In this document: positions 39,030-51,968 of the stretch, in pieces
How the letters are laid out: every line of letters starts with the position of its first letter
Position numbering within the stretch: the first letter of the stretch is position 1
Assembly: GCA_030762895.1 (NCBI GenBank)
Contig: JAUPTC010000018.1
Location: 558,001-622,000, forward strand
Source of the DNA: Sophora flavescens
Taxonomy: Eukaryota; Streptophyta; Magnoliopsida; Fabales; Fabaceae
Direction of reading: 5' to 3'
Length of the DNA: 64,000 bases
Program-made: the position numbers and the translations under genes
Notes under the pieces: model-generated
Told to the model about the DNA's origin: nothing
What the model saw: the letters and a program-made list of their open reading frames with translations, nothing else
Databases searched by the model: none

Positions 39030-41163
39030 GTCACCCAAATTTTAACCCAAAACCCTAATTCTAACCTATTTTTGACCGAAAACCCTAATTTTTAACCCAA
39101 AACCCTAATTTTCACCCAAAACCCTATTTTTAACTCAAAACCCAAAATCTAACCCACCCTAATGACCCAAACCTAATTCTAACCCTATTTTAACTCAAAA
39201 TCTAACCCAAAACCCTAATTCTAACCTATTTTAACCCAAAGCTCTAATTTGACCAAACCTATTTCAAACCCTAATTTTGACTCAACCTAAATTTGACACC
39301 TAATTTTGACCCAAAACCCATTTTTAACTCAAAACTCAAATTCTAACCCTAAGCCCTAATTTTGACCCGAAACCCTAATTTTAACCCAAAACCCTAATTC
39401 TAACCCTATTTATGACCCAAAACCCTATTTTTAACTCAAAACCCTAATTCAAACCCCAAACGCTAATTTTGACCCAAAACCCTTATTTTAACCCAAAACC
39501 CTAATTTTAACCCAAAGCTCTAATTTTGACCGAAAACCCTAATTTAAACCCTAATATTGACCCTAAACCCTAAATTTTTTAACTCAAAACCCAAATTCTA
39601 ACCCTAAGCCCTAATTTTGACCCGAAACCCTAATTTTGACCATAAACCCTAAATTTGAGCCAAAACCCTAATTTTGACCGAAAACCCCATTTTTAACTCA
39701 AAACCCAAATTCTAACCCTAAGCCCTAATTTTGACCCAAAACCCTAATTTTGACCCGAAACCCTAATTTTAACCCAAAACCCTAATTCTAACCCTATTTA
39801 TGACCCAAAACCCTATTTTTAACTGAAAACCCTAATTCAAACACCAAACGTTAATTTTTACCCAAAAACCTAATTTGGACCCAAAACCCAAATTTTAACA
39901 AAAAACGCAAAACCCTAATTTAACCAACTCTAATTACTAATTTGAAGCAAAACCCTAAATCTAACACAAAACCCTAATTTTGAACGAAAACAACATTTTT
40001 AACTCAAAACCCTAATTATAACCCTAAGCCCTAATTTGACCCAAAACCCTAATTTTGACCCGTAACCCTAATTTTAACCCAAAACCCTAATTCTAACCCT
40101 ATTTATGACGCAAAACCCTATTTTTAACTCAAAACCCTAATTCAAACCCAAAACCCTAATTTTGACCCGAAACCCTAATTCTAACCCTATTTTTGACACA
40201 AAATCCTATTTTTAACTCAAAACCCTTATTCAAACCCCAAACACTAATTTTGACCAAAAACCCAAATTTTAACCCAAAGCTCTAATTTTGACCCAAAACC
40301 CTAATTCAAACCCTAATTTTGACCATAAACCCTAAATTTGACCCAAGACCCTAATTTTGACCCAAAACCCAATTTTTAACTCAAAACCCAAATTCTAACC
40401 CTAAGCCCTAATTTTGACCCGAAACCCTAATTTTGACCAGAAACCCTAATTCTAACCCAAAACCCTAATTCTAACCCTATTTTTAACTCAAAACCCTAAT
40501 TCAAACCCCAAAACCCTAATTTTGACCCGAAACCCTAATTTTAACCCAAAACCCTAATTCTAACCCTATTTATGACCCAAAACCCTAATTTTGACCCGAA
40601 ACCCTAATTTTAACCCAAAACCCTAATTCTAACCCTATTTATGACCCAAAACCCTATTTTTAACTCAAAATTCTAATTCAAACCCCAAACGCTAATTTTG
40701 ACCAAAAACCCTAATTTGGACCAAAAACCCTAATTTGGACCAAAAACCCAAATTTTAACCCAAGCTTAATTTGCCACCTAATTGACCATAAACCCTAATT
40801 TTGACCCAAACCCATTTTTAACTCAAACCCAAATTTTGGCGACACCCAATTTTAACAACCCAAACTCTATTTTAACTCAAACCCTAATTAAAACCCTAAT
40901 TTTGACCCAAAACCCTAATTTGGACCCAAAACCCAAATTTTAACCCAAAACCCAAATTTTAACCCAAAGCTCTAATTTTGACCCAAAACCCTAATTTTGA
41001 CCCAAAACCCTATTTTTCACTTAAAACCCAAATTCTAACGCTAAGCCCTATTTTTGACCGCAAAACCCGAATTTTGACCCGAAACCCTAATTTTAACCCA
41101 AAACCCTAATTCTAACCCTAATTTTGACCCTAAATCCTAAATTTGACCCAGAACACCAATTTT
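39030..41163 (+). repeat. HOR unit 13 (2,134 bp), AGGCCT site lost
   Basis: Box to box. The AGGCCT position (about 40,027) reads AAGCCC. TTTTGAACG private variant at 39,982. The first 300 bp, and 39,900-40,030, are deletion-rich. A CAAGCTTAA word at 40,761 arises from a shortened AAAGCTC word. Confidence 0.8.
40507..40642 (+). repeat. Tandem sub-repeat doublet, 69-bp form
   Basis: ATTTATG words at 40,568 and 40,637 are 69 bp apart. The first copy is fused directly to a CCCCAAAACCC word, so the usual CAAACGCTA word and part of the first monomer are missing at its left edge. Confidence 0.8.
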
Positions 41164-43265
41164 GATCCGAAACCCAAATTTTAACCCAAAACCCTAATTC
41201 TAACCCTATTTTTGACCGAAAACCCTAATTTTTAACCCAAAACCCTAATTTTCACCCAAAACCCTATTTTTAACTCAAAACCCAAAATCTAACCCTAAGC
41301 CCTAATTTTGACCCAAAACCCTAATTCTAACCCTATTTTTAACTCAAAATCTAACCCAAAACCCTAATTCTAACCCTATTTTTAACCCAAAGCTCTAATT
41401 TTGACCCGAAACCCTATTTCAAACCCTAATTTTGACTCTAAACCCTAAATTTGACCCAAAACCCTAATTTTGACCGAAAATCCCATTTTTAACTCAAAAC
41501 TCAAATTCTAACCCTAAGCCCTAATTTTGACCCAAAACCCTATTTTTAACTCAAAACCCTAATTCAAACCCCAAACGCTAATTTTGACCCAAAACCCTTA
41601 TTTTAACCCAAAACCCTAATTTTAACCCAAAGCTCTAATTTTGACCGAAAACCCTAATTTAAACCCTAATATTGACCCTAAACCCTAAATTTGACCCTAA
41701 ACCCAATTTTTAACTCAAAACCCAAATTCTAACCCTAAGCCCTAATTTTGACCCGAAACCCTAATTTTGACCCTAAACCCTAAATTTGACCCAAAGCCCT
41801 AATTTTGACCGAAAACCCCATTTTTAACTCAAAACCCAAATTCTAACCGTAAGCCCTAATTTTGACCCAAAACCCTAATTTTGACCCGAAACCCTAATTT
41901 TAACCCAAAACCCTAATTCTAACCCTATTTATGACCCAAAACCCTATTTTTAACTGAAAACCCTAATTCAAACACCAAACGTTAATTTTTACCCAAAAAC
42001 CTAATTTGGACCCAAAACCCAAATTTTAACCAAAAAACCCAAATTTTAACCCAAAACCCTAATTTTAACCCAAGGCTCTAATTTTGACCCAAAACCCTAA
42101 TTTTGAAGCAAAACCCTAAAATTGACCCAAAACCCTAATTTTGAACGAAAACCCCATTTTTAACTCAAAACCCAAATTCTAACCCTAAGGCCTAATTTTG
42201 ACCCAAACCCCTAATTTTGACCCGTAACCCTAATTTTAACCCAAAACCCTAATTCTAACCCTATATTATGACGCAAAACCCTATTTTTAACTCAAAACCC
42301 TAATTCAAACCCAAAACCCTAATTTTGACCCGAAACCCTAATTCTAACCCTATTTTTGACACAAAATCCTATTTTTAACTCAAAACCCTTATTCAAACCC
42401 CAAACACTAATTTTGACCAAAAACCCAAATTTTAACCCAAAGCTCTAATTTTGACCCAAAACCCTAATTCAAACCCTAATTTTGACCATAAACCCTAAAT
42501 TTGACCCAAGACCCTAATTTTGACCCAAAACCCAATTTTTAACTCAAAACCCAAATTCTAACCCTAAGCCCTAATTTTGACCCGAAACCCTAATTTTGAC
42601 CCTAATTCTAACCTAAAACCCTAATTCTAACCCTATCTTTAACTCACAACCCTAATTCAAACCCCACCCAAAACCCTAATTTTGACCCGAAACCCTAATT
42701 TTAACCCAAAACCCTAATTCTAACCCTATTTATGACCCAAAACCCTAATTTTAACCCAAAACCCTAATTCTAACCCTATTTATGACCCAAAACCCTATTT
42801 TTAACTCAAAATTCTAATTCAAACCCCAAACGCTAATTTTGACCCAAAACCCTAATTTGGACCAAAAACCCAAATTTTAACCAAACTATTTTGACCAAAC
42901 CCTAATTCAAACCTAATTTTGACCATAAACCCTAATTTTGACCCAAACCCATTTTTAACTCAAAACCCAAATTTCAACCCAAATTTTACAATTGCCAAAC
43001 TCTATTTTAACTCAAAACCCTAATAAAAAACATAAACCTAATTTTGACCCAAAACTCTAATTTGGACCCAAAACCCAAATTTTACTAACCACCTAATTTT
43101 GACCCAAAACCCTATTTTTCACTTAAAACCCAAATTCTAACGCTAAGCCCTATTTTTGACCAGAAAACCCGAATTTTGACCCGAAACCCTAATTTTAACC
43201 CAAAACCCTAATTCTAACCCTAATTTTGACCATAAATCCTAAATTTGACCCAGAACACAAATTTT
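41164..43265 (+). repeat. HOR unit 14 (2,102 bp)
   Basis: Box to box. AGGCCT at 42,188; TTTTGAACG private variant at 42,143. The ATTTATG sub-block following the CCGAAAATCCCAT landmark (near 41,530) is missing, joining CCAAAACCC directly to TATTTTTAACTC. Confidence 0.82.
42666..42783 (+). repeat. Sub-repeat doublet, 69-bp plus 50-bp form
   Basis: One 69-bp copy is followed by a 50-bp copy that lacks the CCCG type A monomer. The ATTTATG words at 42,728 and 42,778 are 50 bp apart. The 19-bp difference equals exactly one monomer. Confidence 0.8.
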
Positions 43266-45421
43266 GATTCGAAACCCAAATTTTAACCCAAAACCCTAAT
43301 TCTAAACCCTAATTTTTAACCCAAAACCCTAATTTTCACCCAAAACCCTATTTTTAACTCAAAACCCAAAATCTAACCCTAAGCCCTAATTTTGACCCAA
43401 AACCCTAATTCTAACCCTATTTTTAACTCAAAATCTAACCCAAAACCCTAATTCTAACCCTATTTTTAACCCAAAGCTCTAATTTTGACCCGAAACCCTA
43501 TTTCAAACCCTAATTTTGACTCTAAACCCTAAATTTGACCCAAAACCCTAATTTTGACCGAAAATCCGATTTTTAACTCAAACTTAACCCTAACCTAATT
43601 TTGACTCTAAACCCTAATTTTAACCCAAAACCCTAATTCTAACCCTATTTATGACCCAAAACCCTATTTTGAACTCAAAACCCTAATTCAATCCCCAAAC
43701 GCTAATTTTAACCCAAAGCCCTAATTTTGACCGAAAACCAAAATTTAAACCCTAATATTGACCCTAAACCCTAATTTTGACCCAAAACCCATTTTTTAAC
43801 TCAAACCCAAATTCGAACCCAAAGCCCTAATTTTGACCCGAAACACTAATTTTGACCTGAAACCCTAAATTTGACCGAAATACCCTAATTTTGACCGAAA
43901 ACCCCATTTTTAACTCAAAACGCAAATTCTAACCCTAAGGCCTAATTTTGACCCAAAACCCTAATTTTGACCCGTAACACTAATTTTAACCCAAAACCCT
44001 AATTCTAACCCTATTTATGACCCAAAACCCTATTTTTAACTGAAAACCCTAATTCAAACACCAAACGTTAATTTTTACCCAAAAACCTAATTTGGACCCA
44101 AAACCCAAATTTTAACCAAAAAACCCAAATTTTAACCCAAAACCCTAATTTTAACCCAAGGCTCTAATTTTGACCCAAAACCCTAATTTTGAAGCAAAAC
44201 CCTAAAATTGACCCAAAACCCTAATTTTGAACGAAAACCCCATTTTTAACTCAAAACCCAAATTCTAACCCTAAGGCCTAATTTTGACCCAAACCCCTAA
44301 TTTTAATCCCGTAACCCTAATTTTAACCCAAAACCCTAATTCTAACCCTATATTATGACGCAAAACCCTATTTTTAACTCAAAACCCTAATTCAAACCCA
44401 AAACCCTTATTTTGACCCGAAACCCTAATTCTAACCCTATTTTTGACACAAAATCCTATTTTTAACTCAAAACCCTTATTCAAACCCCAAACACTAATTT
44501 TGACCAAAAACCCAAATTTTAACCCAAAGCTCTAATTTTGACCCAAAACCCTAATTCAAACCCTAATTTTGACCATAAACCCTAAATTTGACCCAAGACC
44601 CTAATTTTGACCCAAAACCCAATTTTTACCTCAAAACCCAAATTCTAACCCTAAGCCCTAATTTTGACCCGAAACCCTAATTTTGACCAGAAACCCTAAT
44701 TCTAACCCAAAACCCTAATTCTAACCCTATTTTTAACTCAAAACCCTAATTCAAACCCCAAACGCTAATTTTGACCCAAAACCCTAATTTGGACCAAACC
44801 TAATTTACCAACCTAATTCCTATTTAGCCCAAAACCCTAATTTTGACCCGAAACCCTAGTTTTAACCCAAAACCCTAATTCTAACCCTATTTATGACCCA
44901 AAACCCTATTTTTAACTCAAAATTCTAATTCAAACCCCAAACTAATTTGACCCAAACCCTAATTTTGACCAAAACCCAAATTTTAACCCAAAACCATAAT
45001 TTTAACCCAAACTCTAATTTTGACCAAAACCTAATTCAACCTAATTTGACCATAAACCCTAATTTTGACCCAAAACCCATTTTAACTCAAACCCAAATTT
45101 AACCCATTTTAACGACCCAAAACTCTATTTTAACTCAAACCCTAATTAAACCTAACGCTAATTTTGACCCAAAACCCTAATTTGGACCCAAAACCCAATT
45201 TTAACCCAAAACCCAAATTTTAACCCAAACTCTAATTTTAACCCAAACGCTAATTTTGACCCAAAACCCTAATTTGGACCAAAAACCCAAATTTTAACCC
45301 AAAGCTCTAATTTTGACCCAAAACCCTAATTTTGACCCGAAACCCTAATTTTAACCCAAAACCCTAATTCTAACCCTAATTTTGACCCTAAATCCTAAAT
45401 TTGACCCAGAACACTAATTTT
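43266..45421 (+). repeat. HOR unit 15 (2,156 bp)
   Basis: Starts at a GATTC box. AGGCCT at 44,274; TTTTGAACG private variant at 44,229. The CACTTAAAACCC landmark expected near 45,300 is absent: AAGCTC words run straight into the CCCG and AAATCCTAAA words before the next box. Confidence 0.8.
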
Positions 45422-47539
45422 GATCCGAAACCCAAATTTTAACCCAAAACCCTAATTCTAACCCTATTTTTGACCGAAAACCCTAATTTTGACCCAAAAC
45501 CCTATTTTTAACTCAAAACCCAAAATCTAACCCTAAGCCCTAATTTTGACCCAAAACCCAAATTCTAACCTTTTTTAACTCAAATCTAACCCAAACCCTA
45601 ATTCTAACCCTATTTTAACCCAAAGCTCTAATTTTGACCCAAAACCCTATTTCAAACACTAATTTTTATTCTAAACCCTAATTTTGACCCTAAACCCTAA
45701 TTTTGACAGAAAACCCCATTTTTAACTCAAAACCCAAAGTCTAACCCTAAGCCCTAATTTTAACCGAAAACCCTAATTCTAACCCTATTTATGACCCAAA
45801 ACCCTATTTTTAACTCAAAACCCTAATTCAAACCCCAAACGCTAATTTTGACCCAAAACCCTAATTTTAACCCAAAACCCTAATTTTAACCCAAAGCTCT
45901 AATTTTGACCCAAAACCCTAATTTAAACCCTAATATTGACCCTAAACCCAATTTTTAACTCAAAACCCAAATTCTAACCCTAAGCCCTAATTTTGACCCG
46001 AAACCCTAATTTTGACCCTAAACCCTAAATTTGACCCAAAACCCTAATTTTGACCGAAAACCCCATTTTTAACTCAAAACCCAAATTCTAACCCTAAGCC
46101 CTAATTTTGACCCAAAACCCTAATTTTGACCCGAAACCCTAATTTTAACCCAAAACCCTAATTCTAACCCTATTTATGACCCAAAACCCTATTTTTAACT
46201 GAAAACCCTAATTCAAACACCAAACGTTAATTTTTACCCAAAAACCTAATTTGGACCCAAAACCCAAATTTTAAACAAAAAACCCAAATTTTAACCCAAG
46301 GCTCTAATTTTGACCCAAAACCCTAATTTTGAAGCAAAACCCTAAAATTGACCCAAAACCCTAATTTTGAACGAAAACCCCATTTTTAACTCAAAACCCA
46401 AATTCTAACCCTAAGGCCTAATTTTGACCCAAAACCCTAATTTTGACCCGAAACCCTAATTTTAACCCAAAACCCTAATTCTAACCCTATTTATGACCCA
46501 AAACCCTATTTTTAACTCAAAACCCTAATTTTGACCCGAAACCCTAATTCTAACCCTATTTTTGACGCAAAACCTTATTTTTAACTCAAAACCCTAATTC
46601 AAACCCCAAACACTAATTTTGACCAAAACCCCAAATTTTAACCCAAAGCTCTAATTTTGACCCAAAACCCTAATTCAAACCCTAATTTTGACCCTAAACC
46701 CTAAATTTGACCCAAACCCTAATTTTGACCCAAAACCCAATTTTTAACTCAAAACCCAAATTCTAACCCTAAGCCCTAATTTTGACCCGAAACCCTAAAT
46801 TTGACCAAAACCTAATTTAACCCAAAACCCTAATTCTAACCTTTTTAACCAAAACCCTAATTCAAACCCCAAACCTAATTTTGACCCAAAACCTAATTTT
46901 AACCAAAACTAATTTCACCAAAACCCTAATTCTAACCCTATTTTGACCCAAACCCTAATTTGACCAAAACCCTAATTTTAACCCAAACCCTAATTCTAAC
47001 CCTATTTTGACCCAAAACCCTATTTTTAACTCAAAATCTAATTCAAACCCCAAACGCTAATTTTGACCCAAAACCCTAATTTTGACCAAAACCCAAATTT
47101 TAACCCAAAACCATAATTTTAACCCAAACTCTAATTTTGACCAACCTAATCACCTAATTTTGACCATAACCCTAATTTTGACCCAAAACCCATTTTTAAC
47201 TCAAAACCCAATTTTGACCCAAACCCTAATTTTAACATTTTGACCCAAACCCTATTTCTCAAACCCTAATTTAACCTACCTAATTTTGACCCAAACCCTA
47301 TTTGACCCAAACCCAATTTTAACCCAAAACCCTAATTTTAACCCAAACTCTAATTTGACCCAAACCTAATTTTGACCCAAAACCCTATTTTACTTAAAAC
47401 CCAAATTCTAACCTAACCCTATTTTGACCAAAACCCTAATTTACCAAACCCTAATTTTGACCCAAAACCCTAATTTAACCAAACCCTAATTTTAACCCAC
47501 CCTAATTTACCCTAAAAATTTGACCCAAAACCCAATTTT
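45422..47539 (+). repeat. HOR unit 16 (2,118 bp)
   Basis: AGGCCT at 46,414; TTTTGAACG private variant at 46,369, the last in the series. From about 46,800 the words are shortened and the closing box is degenerate (TTTTGACCC), so the right edge is placed by spacing. Confidence 0.7.
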
Positions 47540-49771
47540 GACCCAAAACCCAATTTTAACCCAAAACCTATTTTTCCAACCCTAATTTTGACCCAAAACC
47601 CTAATTTCCCAAACCCTAATTTTACCCAAAACCCTATTTTAACAAAACCCTAATTTAACCCTAAACTAATTTTGACCCAAAACCCTAACTCAAACCCTAA
47701 TTTAACCCAACTAATTGCCAAAACCCTAATTTTAACCAAAACCCTAATTTTAACCCAAAGCTCTAATTTTGACCCAAAACCTATTTCAAACCCTAATTTT
47801 GACTCTAAACCCTAAATTTGACCCAAAACCCTAATTTTGACCAAAACCCATTTTTAACTCAAAACTCAAATTCTAACCCTAAGCCCTAATTTTGACCAAA
47901 ACCCTAATTTTAACCCAAAACCCTAATTTTAACCCAACATTTACCCTAAACCCTATTTTTAACTCAAAACCCTAATTTAAACCCCTAACCCAAACCTAAT
48001 TTTGACCAAAACCCTAATTTTAACCCAAAACCCTAATTTTAACCAACCTAATTTTGACCAAAACCCTAATTCAAACCCTAATTTTGACCCTAAACCCTAA
48101 TTTTGACCGAAAACCCCATTTTTAACACAAAACCCAAATTCTAACCCTAAGCCCTAATTTTGACCCAAAACCCTAATTTTGACCCAAAACCCTAATTTTG
48201 ACCCAAACCCCTAATTTTGACCGAAAACCCCATTTTTAACTCAAAACCCAAATTCTAACCCTAAGCCCTAATTTTGACCCAAAACCCTAATTTTGACCCA
48301 ATACCCTAATTTTAACCCAAAACCCTAATTCTAACACTATTTTTGACCCAAAACCCTATTTTTAACACAAAACCCTAATTCAAACCCCAAACGCTAATTT
48401 TGACCCAAAACCCTAATTTGGACCAAAAACCCAAATTTTAACCAAAAACCCAAATTTTAACCCAAAACCCTAATTTTAACCCAAAGCTCTAATTTTGACC
48501 CAAAACCCTAATTCAAACCCTAAAATTGACCCAAAACCCTAATTTTGACCGAAAACCCCATTTTTAACTCAAAACCCAAATTCTAACCCTAAGGCCTAAT
48601 TTTGACCCAAAACCCTAATTTTGACCCGAAACCCTAATTTTAACCCAAAACCCTAATTCTAACCCTATTTATGACCCAAAACCCTATTTTTAACTCAAAA
48701 CCCTAATTCAAACCCAAAACCCTAATTCTAACCCTATTTTTGACCCAAAACCCTATTTTTAACTCAAAACCCTAATTCAAACCCCAAACACTAATTTTGA
48801 CCAAAAACCCAAATTTTAACCCAAAGCTCTAATTTTGACCCAAAACCCTAATTCAAACCCTAATTTTGACCATAAACCCTAAATTTGACCCAAGACCCTA
48901 ATTTTGACCCAAAACCCAATTTTTAACTCAAAACCCAAATTCTAACCCTAAGCCCTAATTTTGACCCGAAACCCTAATTTTGACCAGAAACCCTAATTCT
49001 AACCCAAAACCCTAATTCTAACCCTATTTTTAACTCAAAACCCTAATTCAAACCCCAAACGCTAATTTTGACCCAAAACCCTAATTTTGACCCGAAACCC
49101 TAATTTTAACCCAAAACCCTAATTCTAACCCTATTTATGACCCAAAACCCTAATTTTGACCCGAAACCCTAATTTTAACCCAAAACCCTAATTCTAACCC
49201 TATTTATGACCCAAAACCCTATTTTTAACTCAAAATTCTAATTCAAACCCCAAACGCTAATTTTGACCCAAAACCCTAATTTGGACCAAAAACCCAAATT
49301 TTAACCCAAAACCATAATTTTAACCCAAAGCTCTAATTTTGACCGAAAACCCTAATTCAAACACTAATTTTGACCATAAACCCTAATTTTGACCCAAAAC
49401 CCATTTTGACCAAACCCTTTTAACTCAAACCCAAATTTTCAAACCTAATTTTAACCCAATTTTTGACCCAAAACCCTATTTTAAACTCAAAACCCTAATT
49501 AAATCCCTAAACATTAATTTTGACCCAAAACCCTAATTTGGACCCAAAACCCAAATTTTAACCCAAAACCCTAATTTTAACCCAAAGCTCTACTTTTGAC
49601 CCAAAACCCAAATTTGGACCCAAAACCCTATTTTTAACTTAAAACCCAAATTAACAATATTTTGACCAAAACCCTAATTTGACCCAAAACCCTAATTTTA
49701 ACCCAAAACCCTAATTTAACCCAACCTAATTATTGACCCTAAACCTAAATTTGACCCAAAACCCTAATTTT
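47540..49771 (+). repeat. HOR unit 17 (2,232 bp)
   Basis: Left edge is a degenerate box placed by spacing; right edge is a good TTTTGATCC. AGGCCT at 48,592. It has the ordinary GACCGAAAACCCC word instead of GAACG. A 69-bp doublet lies at 49,070-49,207. Confidence 0.72.
49070..49207 (+). repeat. Tandem sub-repeat doublet, 69-bp form
   Basis: ATTTATG words at 49,133 and 49,202 are 69 bp apart; layout is the same as in units 11 and 12, although unit 17 lies outside the GAACG clade. Confidence 0.85.
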
Positions 49772-51968
49772 GATCCAAACCCAAATTTTAACCCAAAACC
49801 CTAATTCTAACCCTATTTTTGACCAAAACCCTAATTTTAACCCAAAACCCTAATTTTCACCCAAACCTATATTTTTAACTCAAAACCCAAAATCTAACCC
49901 TAACCCTAATTTTGACCCAAAACCCTAATTTTAACCCTATTAACTCAAAATTAACCCAAAACCCTAATTTACTAACCTATTTTTAACCCAAAACCTAATT
50001 TTGACCAAAACCATATTACAAACCCTAATTTTGACTCTAAACCCTAAATTTGACCCAAAACCCTAATTTTGACCGAAAACCCACTTTTTAACTCAAAACC
50101 CAAATTCTAACCCTAACCCCTACTTTTGACCCAAAACCCTAATTTTGACCCGAACCCCTAATTCTACCCCTATTTTTGACCCAAAACCCTAATTTTAACT
50201 CAAAACCCAAATTCTAACCCTAATCCCTAATTTTGACCCAAAACCCTAATTTTGACCCGAAACCCTAATTCTAACCCTAAACCCTAATTTAAACCCTAAT
50301 TTAAACCCTAATTTTGACCCTAAACCCTAATTTTGACCCAAAACCCTAATTTTTAACTCAAAACCCAAATTTAACCCAAGCCAATTTTGACCAAACCTAA
50401 TTTTGACCCTAAACCCTAAATTTGACCCAAAACCCTAATTTTGACAACCCATTTTTAACCCAAAGCCCTAATTCTAAGCCCTAATTTTGACCCAAAACCC
50501 TAATTTTGACCCGAAACCCTAATTTTGACCCAAAACCCTAATTCTAACCCTATTTTTGACCCAAAACCCTATTTGTAACTCAAAACCCTAATTCAAACCC
50601 CAAACTCTAATTTGGACCAAAAACCCAAATTTTAACCCAAAACCCTGATTTTGACCCGAAACCCTAATTTTAACCCAAAACCCTAATTTTAACCCAAAGC
50701 TCTAATTTTGACCCAAAACCCTAAAATTGACCCAAAACCCTAATTTTGACCGAAAACCCCATTTTTAACTCAAAACCCAAATTCTAACCCTAAGGCCTAA
50801 TTTTGACCCAAAACCCTAATTTTGACCCGAAACCCTAATTTTAACTCAAAACCCTAATTCTAACCCTATTTATGACCCCAAAACCATATTTTTAACTCCA
50901 AACCCTAATTCAAACCCCAAACACTAATTTTGACCCAAAATCCTAATTTTAACCCAAAACCCTATTTTTAACTCAAAACCCTAATTCAAACCCCAAACAC
51001 TAATTTTGACCAAAAACCAAAATTTTAACCCAAAACCCAAATTTTGACCGAAAACCCTAATTCAAACCCTAGTTTTGACCATAAACCCTAAATTTGACCC
51101 AAACCCCATGTTTGACCCAAAACCCTAACTCAAAACCCAAATTCTAAACATAAGCCCTAATTTTGACCAAAAACCCTAATTTTGACACGAAACCCTAATT
51201 CTAACCCAAAACCCTAATTCTAACCCTATTTTTGACCCAAAACCCTAATTCAAACCTCAAACACTAATTTTGACCAAAAACCCTAATTTCGACCAAAAAC
51301 CCAAATTTTAACCCAAAACCCAAATTTTGACCCTAAACCCTAATTTTCACCCAAAACCCTAATTTGACCAAAACCCTAATTTTGACCAATACCCTAATTT
51401 TAACCCAAAACCCTAATTCTAACACTATTTTGACCCAAAACCCTATTTTTAACACAAAAACCTAATACAAACCCCAAACGCTAATTGTGACCAAAAACCC
51501 TAATTATGACCAAAAACCCAAATTTTAACCCAAAACCCTAAAAACCAAAACCTAATTTTGACCAAAAACCCTAATTCAAACTAAGACCAAACCCTAATTT
51601 TGACCCAAAACCCAATTTTTAACTCAAAACCCAAATTTTGACCCAAACCCTAATTTTAACCCAAACCTAAACTATTTTTGACCCAAAACCTATTTTTAAC
51701 TCAAAACCCTAATTAAAACCAAAACGCTAATTTTGACCCAAAACCCTAATTTTGACCCAAAACCCTAATTTTAACCCAAACTAACATTTTACCAAAACCC
51801 TAATTTTGACCCAAAACCCTAATTTTGACCCAAAACCCTATTTTTACTTAAAACCCAAATTCTAACCTAAAACCCTAATTTTGACCCAAAACCCTAATTT
51901 TGACCAAAACCCTAATTTTAACCCAAAACCCTAATTCTAACCCTAATTTTGACCTAAACCCTAATTTT
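49772..51968 (+). repeat. HOR unit 18 (2,197 bp)
   Basis: Left edge is a good box; right edge is degenerate and set by spacing. AGGCCT at 50,793. Many single-base substitutions occur, for example CCCCATGTTTG near 51,105 and CTAATTGTGACC near 51,483, unlike the deletion-type changes elsewhere. Confidence 0.68.

Noticed and set aside
40745..40785. AAGCTT at 40,762 as a unique marker
   Set aside because: It arises from a one- or two-base loss in the common AAAGCTCTAA word within a deletion-rich patch.
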